Below are positions 17,308 to 25,757 of a stretch of 64,000 nucleotides of DNA, piece by piece. The notes beneath the pieces were generated by a model that saw only the letters and a list, made by a program, of their open reading frames with translations, searched no databases and was not told the DNA's origin. This stretch comes from Leeuwenhoekiella polynyae (GTDB taxonomy: Bacteria; Bacteroidota; Bacteroidia; Flavobacteriales; Flavobacteriaceae): NCBI RefSeq assembly GCF_042683665.1, contig NZ_JBHUOO010000025.1. One strand, 5' to 3'. The position numbers and the translations under genes were made by a program. Numbering within the stretch: the stretch's first letter is position 1; every line of letters begins with the position of its first letter.

Positions 17308-18084
17308 ATGAACTTAAACCTATCCAGACCCATCTGTTTTTTTGATCTTGAGACAACAGGAATCAATGTTGCTCAAGACCGCATAGTTGAAATATCTGTA
17401 CTTAAAGTTTTTCCTGATGGAAAAGAAGAAAAACACACTTGGCTTGTAAACCCCACAATTCCTATTCCGGCAGAGACAACTGCAGTACACGGAATTAAGG
17501 ACGAAGATGTTGCTGATAAACCCACTTTTAAAGAGCTCGCGGTAACAATAAATAATCTGATAAAAGATTCAGATTTGGCCGGTTTTAACTCCAATCGCTT
17601 TGATATTCCGCTACTTGCCGAAGAAATGCTTCGTGCCGATGTTGATTTTGATATGAAAAACCGTAATGCGATAGATGTACAGACCATTTTTCATAAAATG
17701 GAGCAGCGTACCTTGAGTGCAGCTTATAAATTCTATTGTGATCAAACTTTAGAAGATGCGCATAGTGCAGAAGCCGATACGATAGCAACTTATGAAGTTT
17801 TAAAATCTCAACTTGACCGTTATGAGGATTTAGAAAATAATATGAAGAGTCTGGCAGAATTTAGTGCTCGTAAGAAGTTTGCAGACTTTGCCGGTTTTAT
17901 AGCTTTTAATAAAGAAGGTGAAGAGATTTTTTCTTTCGGAAAGCACAAAGGAAAAAAGGTAGAAGATGTTCTTGAGAATGAACCCGGATATTTTGGATGG
18001 ATTCAAAATGCAGATTTCCCGCTTTATACTAAAAAAGTACTCACTGCTATTAAGCTTAGAAAATTGAATACCAAATTGTTTTAG
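17308..18084 (+). CDS. DnaQ-like 3'-5' exonuclease with exodeoxyribonuclease X-like C-terminal domain
   Basis: DEDDh exonuclease fold. ExoI is FFDLETTG near the N-terminus, ExoII is GFNSNRFDIPLL, and ExoIII has the catalytic HSAEADT near 150. The tail FSFGKHKGKKVEDV to GYFGWI is the small C-terminal domain found in exodeoxyribonuclease X-like proteins. I use ATG 17308 (258 residues), because a GTG six codons upstream overlaps the probable promoter -7 box. The likely role is single-strand DNA trimming or repair, not necessarily as the polymerase III epsilon subunit. It is the first gene of a four-gene run; the FAH gene starts three bases after its stop. Confidence 0.88.
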   Translation: MNLNLSRPICFFDLETTGINVAQDRIVEISVLKVFPDGKEEKHTWLVNPTIPIPAETTAVHGIKDEDVADKPTFKELAVTINNLIKDSDLAGFNSNRFDIPLLAEEMLRADVDFDMKNRNAIDVQTIFHKMEQRTLSAAYKFYCDQTLEDAHSAEADTIATYEVLKSQLDRYEDLENNMKSLAEFSARKKFADFAGFIAFNKEGEEIFSFGKHKGKKVEDVLENEPGYFGWIQNADFPLYTKKVLTAIKLRKLNTKLF

Positions 18085-18087
18085 CTT

Positions 18088-18702
18088 ATGAAAATCATTT
18101 GTATCGGTCAGAACTATAGCGATCACATTAAAGAACTCAATAGTAAACCTTCAGGTGAACCTATGTTTTTTTTAAAACCAGATTCGGCAGTTTTATTAAA
18201 AAAGCATCCCTTTGTCATACCAGAGTTTACTAATGAAGTACATTATGAAGTAGAACTTTTAGTACGCATTAATAGATTGGGTAAATATATTCAGCCTAAA
18301 TTTGCGCATAAATATTATGAAGAGCTAGGGCTGGGGATAGATTTTACCGCGCGTGATCTGCAAAGAGAATGTAAAGAAAAAGGACATCCTTGGGAGAAGG
18401 CAAAGGGGTTTGATGGTTCTGCAGTTCTAGGAGATACTTGGGTTTCTAAAGAAAATTATAAAGATTTAAATACTATTAATTTTCATTTAGAAAAAAATGG
18501 TGAAATTGTACAAAAGGGAAATACGGCAAATATGATTTATGACATAGATACGTTGATTGCCTACGTTTCTCAATATATGACTCTTAAAATAGGAGATATA
18601 CTGTTTACAGGAACACCTGCGGGTGTTGGTCCTGTTGCTATAGATGATAAACTGACTGGTTATTTAGAAAATGAGCCCCTATTAACCGTCAATATAAAAT
18701 AA
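18088..18702 (+). CDS. Fumarylacetoacetate hydrolase (FAH)-family protein
   Basis: A 204-residue compact FAH fold. It has the N-terminal IGQNYSDHIKEL, a metal-binding pair in VHYEVELLVRI (Glu-x-Glu), the lid and active-site segment FTARDLQRECKEKGHPWEKAKGFDGSA (abridged family motif) and LFTGTPAGVGP near the C-terminus. Relatives include acylpyruvate hydrolases and oxaloacetate decarboxylases (FAHD1-like); acylpyruvase or oxaloacetate decarboxylase activity is likely. It sits in a housekeeping run between an exonuclease and an Hpt protein, which gives no substrate clue. Confidence 0.85.
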   Translation: MKIICIGQNYSDHIKELNSKPSGEPMFFLKPDSAVLLKKHPFVIPEFTNEVHYEVELLVRINRLGKYIQPKFAHKYYEELGLGIDFTARDLQRECKEKGHPWEKAKGFDGSAVLGDTWVSKENYKDLNTINFHLEKNGEIVQKGNTANMIYDIDTLIAYVSQYMTLKIGDILFTGTPAGVGPVAIDDKLTGYLENEPLLTVNIK

Positions 18703-18718
18703 CCCAAATTATATAAAT

Positions 18719-19060
18719 ATGCCTACTCATTACGATTTATACCAGCTTGAAGATATGTCTGGCGGGGATAAAGAATTTATGAAAACTGTCGTTGAAGCTT
18801 TCTTAGTTGAGATTCCACCAGATCTTGAAAGTATGCAACTTGCCATAGATAACGATAATCATAAAATGGCTTACCAGTTTGCTCATAAAATGAAACCAAA
18901 TCTAGAGATGTTTGGTATAGATCTTATTCGTGAAATTTCGGCGATGGAGCGCTGGGCAGATAGCAACAAACCTACATCAGCTATCAGACCACAGCTCAAT
19001 ACCATTGTAACAATGGTTAATGATGCGATTGCCGAGATGCGCAAAGACTGGAAAATGTAA
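18719..19060 (+). CDS. Stand-alone histidine phosphotransfer (Hpt) protein
   Basis: A 113-residue four-helix-bundle Hpt protein. The phosphoacceptor histidine is in YQFAHKMKPNLEMFG, near residue 56-57, with the following Lys and Pro typical of the family. Hpt proteins relay phosphate between receiver domains of hybrid kinases and response regulators. No kinase or regulator gene is nearby, so its partners are encoded elsewhere. Its stop codon overlaps the ATG of cinA (TAATG), indicating translational coupling. Confidence 0.85.
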   Translation: MPTHYDLYQLEDMSGGDKEFMKTVVEAFLVEIPPDLESMQLAIDNDNHKMAYQFAHKMKPNLEMFGIDLIREISAMERWADSNKPTSAIRPQLNTIVTMVNDAIAEMRKDWKM

Positions 19061-20307
19061 TGCGAGCACATATAATAACAATAGGCGATGAGATTCTCAT
19101 TGGCCAGATTGTAGATACCAATTCAGCTTTTATTGCAAAGGAGTTAGACAAGATAGGAATTGAAGTTCATGAAATTTCTTCTATTTCTGATGATAAACAA
19201 CATATTTTAGAGAGTCTTGCTTCCGCGAAAGAGCGTGCCGAAGTGGTAATTATTACCGGCGGTCTGGGTCCCACAAAAGATGATGTTACTAAGCATACAT
19301 TTTGTGAATTTTTTAAAGATCATTTGGTTGAAGATGCAACAGTGCTTCAAAATATAGAATGTATTTTTAAGCATCACGTCAATAGACCTATATTGCCTGC
19401 AAATCGATCTCAGGCTTTGGTGCCGAGTAAATCAACTGTTTTGATGAACAGAAACGGTACAGCGCCCGGGATGTGGATGAAAGATGGTAATACTGTTTTT
19501 ATTTCCATGCCGGGAGTTCCTTTTGAAATGAAAGCCTTAATGACTGATGAGGTAATTCCCAGATTGCAGCGAGAATTCAGCAGACCTTTTATTGTTCATA
19601 AGACCCTGCAGACCTATGGAATGGGGGAAAGTGAGATTGCTGATAAAATTGAAGATTGGGAGAATATGCTGCCAAAAGAAATTAAGCTTGCATATTTACC
19701 CGCTTTAGGAAAAGTTCGCCTTAGACTTTCTACAAGAGGGCCTGTTAAAGAAGTGCTAGATCAAAAGCTTGAAGAGCAAGTTATAAGCCTTCATAAGTTG
19801 ATAGGTGATATTATTGTAGGCTATGATGACGATGAGCTTATAGAGACCGTTGTAGGTCGTTTGTTTGTTCAAAAAGGAAAAACACTTGCTGTAGCTGAAA
19901 GTTGCACTGGAGGGCAGATAGCCTCCGCTATCACGTCAATTCCTGGAGCTTCGGCATACTTTAAAGGAGGAATGGTTACCTATGCGACACATTCTAAAGT
20001 CGAATTGCTTAAAATTGAACAATCTCTGATCGATGAACATTCTGTAGTAAGCGCTCCGGTAGCCGAAGCAATGGCTTCGGCTGTCAAAAATTGGTATAAA
20101 TCAGATTATGCGATTTCTACAACAGGAAATGCTGGACCATCAAAAGGAGATTCTGATGCTGAAGTAGGTACAGTTATTATTGGCATAGCAACGCCAGGCG
20201 GTGTGTTTTCTCAAGAATTTAAGATGGGAAGCCAGAGGGAGCGGGTGATATCTAAAAGCGTAAATAAAGCTTTTGAACTCCTTCAAAAAGAAATTTTAAA
20301 AAACTAG
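19060..20307 (+). CDS. cinA: CinA-family protein (ADP-ribose pyrophosphatase / NMN deamidase type)
   Basis: 415 residues in two domains. The N-terminal MoaB/MogA-like domain (1-170) has ITIGDEILIGQIVDTNS and TGGLGPTKDDVT. The C-terminal CinA domain (about 255-415) has AVAESCTGGQIASAIT and STTGNAGPSKGD. In studied homologues the former hydrolyses ADP-ribose and the latter deamidates nicotinamide mononucleotide, recycling NAD by-products. It is the last gene of the exonuclease-FAH-Hpt-cinA run and is coupled to the Hpt gene. Confidence 0.94.
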   Translation: MRAHIITIGDEILIGQIVDTNSAFIAKELDKIGIEVHEISSISDDKQHILESLASAKERAEVVIITGGLGPTKDDVTKHTFCEFFKDHLVEDATVLQNIECIFKHHVNRPILPANRSQALVPSKSTVLMNRNGTAPGMWMKDGNTVFISMPGVPFEMKALMTDEVIPRLQREFSRPFIVHKTLQTYGMGESEIADKIEDWENMLPKEIKLAYLPALGKVRLRLSTRGPVKEVLDQKLEEQVISLHKLIGDIIVGYDDDELIETVVGRLFVQKGKTLAVAESCTGGQIASAITSIPGASAYFKGGMVTYATHSKVELLKIEQSLIDEHSVVSAPVAEAMASAVKNWYKSDYAISTTGNAGPSKGDSDAEVGTVIIGIATPGGVFSQEFKMGSQRERVISKSVNKAFELLQKEILKN

Positions 20308-20316
20308 TGTTTTAAG

Positions 20317-20347
20317 TTGGTCAACTTGTTTTAGTTGTGTAAATTTG
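20317..20347 (+). promoter_or_regulatory. Promoter of rpmB-rpmG-DUF4295
   Basis: TTG at 20317-20319, a 20-base spacer and TAAATTTG at 20340-20347 give a near-ideal Bacteroidetes housekeeping promoter, 40 bases upstream of rpmB. A short palindrome (AAGTTG/CAACTT, 20314-20327) overlaps the -33 element and could also be the end of the cinA transcript. Confidence 0.75.
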
Positions 20348-20386
20348 CACCCTGTTTTTCAGTAACACATTATAAAGTTTAGAATC

Positions 20387-20626
20387 ATGTCAAGAGTTTG
20401 TGAGCTTACGGGCAAAAAAGCAATGGTAGGAAACAATGTTTCTCACGCGATGAATAAAACCAAGCGTAAATTTGATGCCAATTTAATCAAAAAACGTTTT
20501 TATATTCCGGAAGAAGATAAGTGGATTACATTAAAAATTTCTACAGCCGCTCTTAAAAATATAAATAAGAAAGGAATTACTGCTGTGCTTAAGGAAGCGC
20601 GTGCAAAAGGCTTTCTTACTAAGTAA
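20387..20626 (+). CDS. rpmB: 50S ribosomal protein L28
   Basis: 79 residues beginning MSRVCELTGKKAMVGNNVSH, the standard L28 start with the TGK motif, and a basic C-terminus. It is part of the large ribosomal subunit. It is first in the compact rpmB-rpmG-DUF4295 cluster, an order conserved across Bacteroidetes. L33 follows 23 bases later. Confidence 0.97.
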   Translation: MSRVCELTGKKAMVGNNVSHAMNKTKRKFDANLIKKRFYIPEEDKWITLKISTAALKNINKKGITAVLKEARAKGFLTK

Positions 20627-20649
20627 TAACGGTATAACGATTAGGAATT

Positions 20650-20832
20650 ATGGCAAAGAAAGGCAATAGAGTACAGGTAATTTTAGAGTGCACAGAGCAT
20701 AAAGCTTCTGGGAAACCAGGAACTTCTCGTTATATTACCACTAAGAACAAAAAGAACACCCCAGATAGAATGGAGTTGAAGAAATTCAACCCAATCTTGA
20801 ATAAAATGACTGTTCACAAAGAAATAAAATAA
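20650..20832 (+). CDS. rpmG: 50S ribosomal protein L33
   Basis: 60 residues. RVQVILECTEH and SRYITTKNKKNTPDRMELKK are diagnostic for L33. Of the zinc-ribbon cysteines only one remains (in LECTEH), so this is the cysteine-poor, zinc-free form. It is a large-subunit protein, in an operon with rpmB upstream and the DUF4295 gene three bases downstream. Confidence 0.97.
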   Translation: MAKKGNRVQVILECTEHKASGKPGTSRYITTKNKKNTPDRMELKKFNPILNKMTVHKEIK

Positions 20833-20835
20833 GAC

Positions 20836-20988
20836 ATGGCAAAGAAATCAGTAGCAACATTACAGACCGGTTCAAAACGTTTGACCAAAGCCATTAAAAT
20901 GGTAAAGTCTCCTAAGACAGGAGCTTACACTTTTGTAGAAGCTGTTATGGCACCAGAAATGGTTGGAGAGTTTTTAGACAAAAAATAA
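20836..20988 (+). CDS. DUF4295 small basic protein (ribosomal-cluster companion)
   Basis: A 50-residue ORF beginning MAKKSVATLQTGSKRLTKAI and ending EFLDKK, starting four bases after the rpmG stop. It matches the DUF4295 family, a short lysine-rich protein found after L33 throughout Bacteroidetes. The conserved place in a ribosomal operon suggests ribosome association, but its role is unknown to me. Transcription ends at the strong hairpin 23 bases downstream. Confidence 0.92.
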   Translation: MAKKSVATLQTGSKRLTKAIKMVKSPKTGAYTFVEAVMAPEMVGEFLDKK

Positions 20989-21010
20989 GACATTCTAAAT
21001 GTTTATACAT

Positions 21011-21045
21011 AGCCGTTACACTTTGGTGTAACGGCTTTTTGTATT
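21011..21045 (+). terminator. Intrinsic terminator of the rpmB operon
   Basis: A perfect 11-bp stem (21011-21021 with 21026-21036), a TTTG tetraloop and a T-rich tail, right after the DUF4295 gene. Confidence 0.93.
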
Positions 21046-21083
21046 TTTAATTTCAACAAGTTTTTAAATAGCATTAAAGAGAA

Positions 21084-21091
21084 TACCTTTG
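21084..21091 (+). promoter_or_regulatory. -7 box of the ftsY promoter
   Basis: TACCTTTG matches TAnnTTTG and is followed by C, 29 bases before the ftsY ATG. No convincing -33 TTG was found. Confidence 0.5.
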
Positions 21092-21119
21092 CACTGCTAA
21101 CCAATGCATCCTGAATACG

Positions 21120-22073
21120 ATGAGTTTTTTCAAAAAAATATTTTCAAAAGAAAAAAAAGAAACTTTAGACAAAGGTCTGGAGAAAACAAATACGAATTTT
21201 TTAAACAAATTAGGAAAAGCTGTTGCTGGTAAAAGCAAAGTAGATGATGAGGTTTTAGATAGTCTTGAAGAGATTTTAGTTTCCAGTGATGTTGGAGTAG
21301 CTACTACCATTAAAATCATAGACAGAATTGAAGAGCGCGTAGCGAGGGATAAGTATTTAGGCACAGAAGAACTCAATACGATTCTTAGAGAAGAGATCGC
21401 CGGTTTGATGAGTGAGACCAATTCAGGTGATGCTACAGACTTTTCGGTTCCTGCTAAAAAACCTTATGTGATTATGGTAGTGGGTGTGAATGGTGTAGGT
21501 AAAACCACGACCATTGGTAAGTTAGCTTATCAGTTTAAAAAGAAAGGGCTTAATGTTGTTCTGGGAGCAGGTGATACCTTTAGAGCAGCTGCTATAGATC
21601 AACTACAAATCTGGGCAGATCGCGTAGATGTTCCTATTGTAAAACAACAAATGGGTAGTGACCCTGCTTCAGTGGCTTTTGATACGGTGCAAAGCGCTGT
21701 TAAAATGAATGCTGATGTAGTGATCATAGATACCGCTGGACGTTTACATAATAAAGTCAATTTGATGAATGAACTGACTAAAGTAAAGCGTGTGATGCAA
21801 AAAGTTGTTGATGATGCACCAGACGAAGTCCTATTGGTTTTAGATGGATCTACCGGGCAGAATGCTTTTGAGCAGGCTAAGCAGTTTACAGCTGCTACAG
21901 AAGTAACTTCTTTAGCCGTTACTAAACTAGATGGTACGGCAAAAGGTGGCGTGGTAATTGGTATTAGTGATCAATTTCAAATTCCTGTAAAATATATAGG
22001 TGTAGGCGAGGGAATTGAAGATTTACAAGTATTCAATAAGATTGAGTTCGTAGATTCCTTTTTTAGAGTATAA
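21120..22073 (+). CDS. ftsY: Signal recognition particle receptor FtsY
   Basis: 317 residues: a short basic or acidic N-terminal A-like region (1-40, far shorter than in E. coli), the N four-helix bundle, then the SRP GTPase G domain. Visible motifs are G1 GVNGVGKTTTIGKLA (about 122-136), DTFRAAAIDQL, G3 IDTAGRLHN and G4 TKLDGTAKGG. It receives SRP-bound ribosomes at the membrane for co-translational insertion. It is transcribed alone between two terminators. Confidence 0.97.
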   Translation: MSFFKKIFSKEKKETLDKGLEKTNTNFLNKLGKAVAGKSKVDDEVLDSLEEILVSSDVGVATTIKIIDRIEERVARDKYLGTEELNTILREEIAGLMSETNSGDATDFSVPAKKPYVIMVVGVNGVGKTTTIGKLAYQFKKKGLNVVLGAGDTFRAAAIDQLQIWADRVDVPIVKQQMGSDPASVAFDTVQSAVKMNADVVIIDTAGRLHNKVNLMNELTKVKRVMQKVVDDAPDEVLLVLDGSTGQNAFEQAKQFTAATEVTSLAVTKLDGTAKGGVVIGISDQFQIPVKYIGVGEGIEDLQVFNKIEFVDSFFRV

Positions 22074-22099
22074 AATTTACCAAATTGTTTAAAATATAA

Positions 22100-22133
22100 A
22101 GGCGTCCATTTTTATGAGATGCCTTTTTGTATT
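22100..22133 (+). terminator. Intrinsic terminator after ftsY
   Basis: A 7-bp stem with one G:T pair (22100-22106 with 22118-22124) and a T-rich tail, 27 bases after the ftsY stop. Confidence 0.75.
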
Positions 22134-22155
22134 TTAGGAGGAAAATTAAAACCCT

Positions 22156-23796
22156 ATGAAAAAAAAAATACTTGTTTGTACGCTATTTATACTGCTCTCT
22201 TGTAAAAAAGAATCGAACTCCAATACTCAGGAAAGCCCAGAAATTGAAACGGACAGTATTCAGGAACGCGAGTATGCCGTCTTAGATTCTAAGGTTTTAG
22301 ATACATCAGTTTTATGGAAATCATTCAATTTTGAGGTAAAAACATTTATCGAAACGAAGTACGATAAACTCAAACCTCTGATTTTTGAAAAAACAATTCC
22401 TGAAATTCAACAAGCCGTTGCAGATGGTAAGCTTACCTATGAAGAGCTTACCTTATTTTATCTAAGTCGAATCAAAAAATACGACCGAAATAATGACCTG
22501 TCTTTAAACTCGGTTATTGCTTTAAATCCTAAGGTGCTGGATGAAGCACGGCAGTTAGATACGATAGAGATTGAAGCGATAGATTGTTATTCAATCTACG
22601 GGATGCCGGTTTTGCTGAAGGATAACATAAATGCTGCAGATATGCCTACAACAGCCGGTGCGGTTGTTTTTGAGAACAACACTACTGGTGACGCTTTTAT
22701 TACTCAAAAATTAAAAGAAAACGGAGCTTTGATTCTTGGTAAAGCTAATTTGAGCGAGTGGGCGTATTTCTTTTGTGGTGATTGCCCTAGTGGGTATTCT
22801 GCAGTAGGTGGTCAAACTCTAAATCCTTACGGAAGAAAAATTCACGATACTGGCGGTTCCAGTTCGGGTAGCGGTGTTTCGATGGCGGCTAATTTTGCTG
22901 TCGCCGCGGTAGGTTCAGAAACTAGTGGCTCTATTTTGTCACCATCAAGTTCAAACTCAGTTGTAGGTTTGAAGCCTACAATAGGTTTACTTTCTCGTGG
23001 AGGAATTGTGCCCATCTCAAGTACGCTAGACACCCCGGGGCCGATGACACGCTCTGTGATTGACAATGCGATTATGCTTCAGGCAATGACCGGCCTGGAT
23101 TCTGAAGATGAAAAGGCTGTAAGTCTAAATGCCCCGCAAACAAATTATATCAACGCTTTGAAGAATTTAGATCCTGAACGATTCTTAAAAGAAAAGCGCT
23201 TAGGATATTACAAAGGCTATGAGGATACCTTGTACGTGCAGGCAGTACAGGCGTTAGAAGAAGCTGGCGCTACTTTAATTGAGTTAACTCGACCTGAAAT
23301 TGATTTACCGCAATTTGTACGGGTTTTAAACTTGGATATGAAAGTAGATTTACCTGCTTACATCTCAAAATATGGTTCTGAAAAACTTTCAGTAAATGAC
23401 TTAGATGAAATCACAGTTTACAACAAAGAAGATTCTTTGATTAGAATGCCTTACGGTCAAAAATTACTTTATGGGGTTTTAGCAGATTCTGCTTCTGCCG
23501 AAGAGTTCACAGCAATTAAAGATACCTTAGAGCGCAATGGAAGACGGTTCTTTGATGAACCGATAAAAGCCAATAATCTAGATGCTGTACTTTCAATAAA
23601 TAACTATATGGCAGGATATGCTGCTGTGGCAAAATATCCTGCGATTACGGTACCTATGGGTTATCAGAAGGATAATCGCCCGATGGGATTAACGTTTATC
23701 GCACCCACACTATCAGAAGCTCAGTTATTAGAACTAGCTTTTGCGTATGAGACGATTTCAAAAAAGAGAAAGACTCCTGCAGATTTTAAGGAGTGA
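22156..23796 (+). CDS. Amidase-signature family lipoprotein
   Basis: 546 residues. The lipoprotein signal has the lipobox LLSC, with C16 lipidated. The catalytic triad of amidase-signature enzymes is present: Lys in PVLLKDNINAADMPTTAG (near 155), then GGSSSGSG (about 234-241) supplying the cis-Ser and nucleophilic Ser in ETSGSILSPSS. These enzymes hydrolyse amides or peptide amides. A surface or periplasmic location is unusual compared with GatA but frequent in this family in Bacteroidetes. Substrate unknown. It has no operon partner. Confidence 0.88.
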   Translation: MKKKILVCTLFILLSCKKESNSNTQESPEIETDSIQEREYAVLDSKVLDTSVLWKSFNFEVKTFIETKYDKLKPLIFEKTIPEIQQAVADGKLTYEELTLFYLSRIKKYDRNNDLSLNSVIALNPKVLDEARQLDTIEIEAIDCYSIYGMPVLLKDNINAADMPTTAGAVVFENNTTGDAFITQKLKENGALILGKANLSEWAYFFCGDCPSGYSAVGGQTLNPYGRKIHDTGGSSSGSGVSMAANFAVAAVGSETSGSILSPSSSNSVVGLKPTIGLLSRGGIVPISSTLDTPGPMTRSVIDNAIMLQAMTGLDSEDEKAVSLNAPQTNYINALKNLDPERFLKEKRLGYYKGYEDTLYVQAVQALEEAGATLIELTRPEIDLPQFVRVLNLDMKVDLPAYISKYGSEKLSVNDLDEITVYNKEDSLIRMPYGQKLLYGVLADSASAEEFTAIKDTLERNGRRFFDEPIKANNLDAVLSINNYMAGYAAVAKYPAITVPMGYQKDNRPMGLTFIAPTLSEAQLLELAFAYETISKKRKTPADFKE

Positions 23797-23946
23797 TTCT
23801 TTTCATTAATTCTTACTCAAATAATCTAATTACTCATCTAAGAGCAATTCAGTACCAAAGCTATAAGCGAGATTAAAAAGTAACGGTCTCCTATTAACCG
23901 AATTTAAGATTCATCTAATTTAAGGCATAAAATCGTTAAAACACCG

Positions 23947-23954
23947 TATCTTTG
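23947..23954 (+). promoter_or_regulatory. -7 box of the rimO promoter
   Basis: TATCTTTG followed by C matches the Bacteroidetes -7 element. It overlaps an apparent TTG start codon at 23952, which argues that translation begins at ATG 23976. Confidence 0.6.
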
Positions 23955-23975
23955 CGCCCCAAAATAAAGAGCATT

Positions 23976-25283
23976 ATGCGTACTAAAACCCTTAAGAAGA
24001 ATAAAATAAACGTAGTGACCTTAGGTTGCTCTAAGAACGTTTATGACAGTGAAGTTTTGATGGGACAATTGCGGGCAAATAACAAAGAAGTTGTTCACGA
24101 AGAAGAAGGTAATGTGGTGGTTATCAACACGTGTGGTTTTATTGCTAATGCTAAAGAAGAATCGGTTAATACGATTTTAGAATACGTTCAGAAAAAGGAA
24201 GACGGTATCGTAGATAAGGTTTTTGTAACCGGTTGTCTTTCTGAACGCTATAAGCCTGATTTGCAGCAGGAAATTCCGGATGTTGATCAGTATTTTGGAA
24301 CTACAGAATTACCCGGATTATTAAAGGCTTTAGGAGCAGATTATAAGCATGAGTTGATAGGAGAACGCTTGACTACTACTCCAAAAAACTATGCCTATTT
24401 AAAGATTGCTGAAGGCTGTGATCGCCCTTGTTCGTTTTGTGCTATCCCGTTAATGCGGGGCGGACATAAAAGTACGCCGATAGAAAAACTGGTGATTGAA
24501 GCTGAAAAGCTTGCCGCAAATGGAATTAAAGAACTGATTCTTATCGCCCAGGATTTAACCTATTATGGTCTTGATCTGTATAAAGAACGTGCACTGGCAA
24601 AGCTTTTACGCGAACTCGTAAAAGTTGAAGGTATTGAGTGGATTCGTCTGCATTATGCGTTTCCTACCGGTTTCCCGATAGATGTACTCGACGTGATGAA
24701 TGAAGAATCTAAAGTTTGTAATTATATTGACATCCCGTTGCAACACATCTCGACCAAGTTGCTGAAGTCTATGCGCCGTGGGACGACTTATGAAAAGACC
24801 AATGCACTATTGCATACTTTTAGAGAGAAAGTACCGCAAATGGCGATTAGGACTACACTAATCGTAGGATATCCCGGCGAAACTCAAGAAGATTTTGAGC
24901 TGTTACGCGATTGGGTAAAAGAAATGCGTTTTGAGCGTTTGGGTTGTTTTACCTACTCTCATGAAGAAAATACACATGCGTATAATCTAGAAGATGATGT
25001 TCCTGAAGATGTAAAAATGGAGCGTGCTAACGAAATTATGGCGTTGCAATCACAGATCAGTTGGGAGTTGAATCAAGAGAAAATAGGGAAGGAGTTCCGT
25101 ATTGTTATTGACCGAAAAGAAGGAAACTACTTTGTAGGCCGTACGGAATTTGACTCGCCAGATGTGGACAATGAAGTGCTTATTGACGTTTCGCAACATT
25201 ATTTAAAAACCGGAGAATACACTTGGGTAAAAATCACTGAAGCTGAAGATTTTGACCTATATGCAGAGCCTGTAAAAAAATAA
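23976..25283 (+). CDS. rimO: Ribosomal protein S12 methylthiotransferase RimO
   Basis: 435 residues from ATG 23976. The in-frame TTG at 23952 lies in the promoter -7 box and is rejected. The N-terminal MTTase domain starts VTLGCSKNVYDSE, with cysteines for the auxiliary 4Fe-4S cluster (also NTCGF and TGCLSERY). The radical-SAM cluster is CDRPCSFCAIP (CxxxCxxC). The C-terminal TRAM domain ends the protein. The LGCSKN and CAIPLMRGGHKS motifs separate RimO from MiaB. It adds a methylthio group to the conserved Asp of S12. Confidence 0.95.
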   Translation: MRTKTLKKNKINVVTLGCSKNVYDSEVLMGQLRANNKEVVHEEEGNVVVINTCGFIANAKEESVNTILEYVQKKEDGIVDKVFVTGCLSERYKPDLQQEIPDVDQYFGTTELPGLLKALGADYKHELIGERLTTTPKNYAYLKIAEGCDRPCSFCAIPLMRGGHKSTPIEKLVIEAEKLAANGIKELILIAQDLTYYGLDLYKERALAKLLRELVKVEGIEWIRLHYAFPTGFPIDVLDVMNEESKVCNYIDIPLQHISTKLLKSMRRGTTYEKTNALLHTFREKVPQMAIRTTLIVGYPGETQEDFELLRDWVKEMRFERLGCFTYSHEENTHAYNLEDDVPEDVKMERANEIMALQSQISWELNQEKIGKEFRIVIDRKEGNYFVGRTEFDSPDVDNEVLIDVSQHYLKTGEYTWVKITEAEDFDLYAEPVKK

Positions 25284-25316
25284 TATTTATATTTAGAAGT
25301 ATATACAGTTCTAGAG

Positions 25317-25757
25317 ATGAAAAAAATAACTTCTAAATTACACAAAAAGCAACGTAATTCTATGTTGATTTATGGTTGTTTATATTTGGTTTTTGGTTTA
25401 ATTCAAAAATATTTCGAAACTGATAACACTTTAGGTTGGGGCTACGTAGTCATAGGAATTGGAATGCTTACTTTTGTAGGTTATCAGCTTTATACTAACA
25501 GTCTATTTTCTGTTATCAAGTGGGATTATCAAAAACTGACGCTAAAAGCACCAGAACAAAAACCAATTGTTTTTAATCGGACTGCGATCAAATCAATCAA
25601 ATTGACCGAAAAGAGTTTAACGATTAACGCAGGTATGGGAAATGGCGAAATGCTGGATCTCGATTATTTCAAAGCTGAAGATTTAGCATACTTCAAAAAT
25701 GATTTTATTGAGCAAAAAGTTACTCAGGGAGAAGCTTATAGTCTAACGGAAGCATAA
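25317..25757 (+). CDS. Small two-span membrane protein, PH-like tail
   Basis: 146 residues: two hydrophobic spans (about 17-32 and 43-58) joined by a short loop, then a strand-rich tail (VIKWDYQKLTLKAP to LDYFKAEDLAYFKND) resembling small bacterial PH-like membrane proteins. No function is recognised. It starts 33 bases after rimO and may be co-transcribed with it. Its last 38 bases overlap the 3' end of the minus-strand gene at 25720-26730. Confidence 0.65.
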   Translation: MKKITSKLHKKQRNSMLIYGCLYLVFGLIQKYFETDNTLGWGYVVIGIGMLTFVGYQLYTNSLFSVIKWDYQKLTLKAPEQKPIVFNRTAIKSIKLTEKSLTINAGMGNGEMLDLDYFKAEDLAYFKNDFIEQKVTQGEAYSLTEA

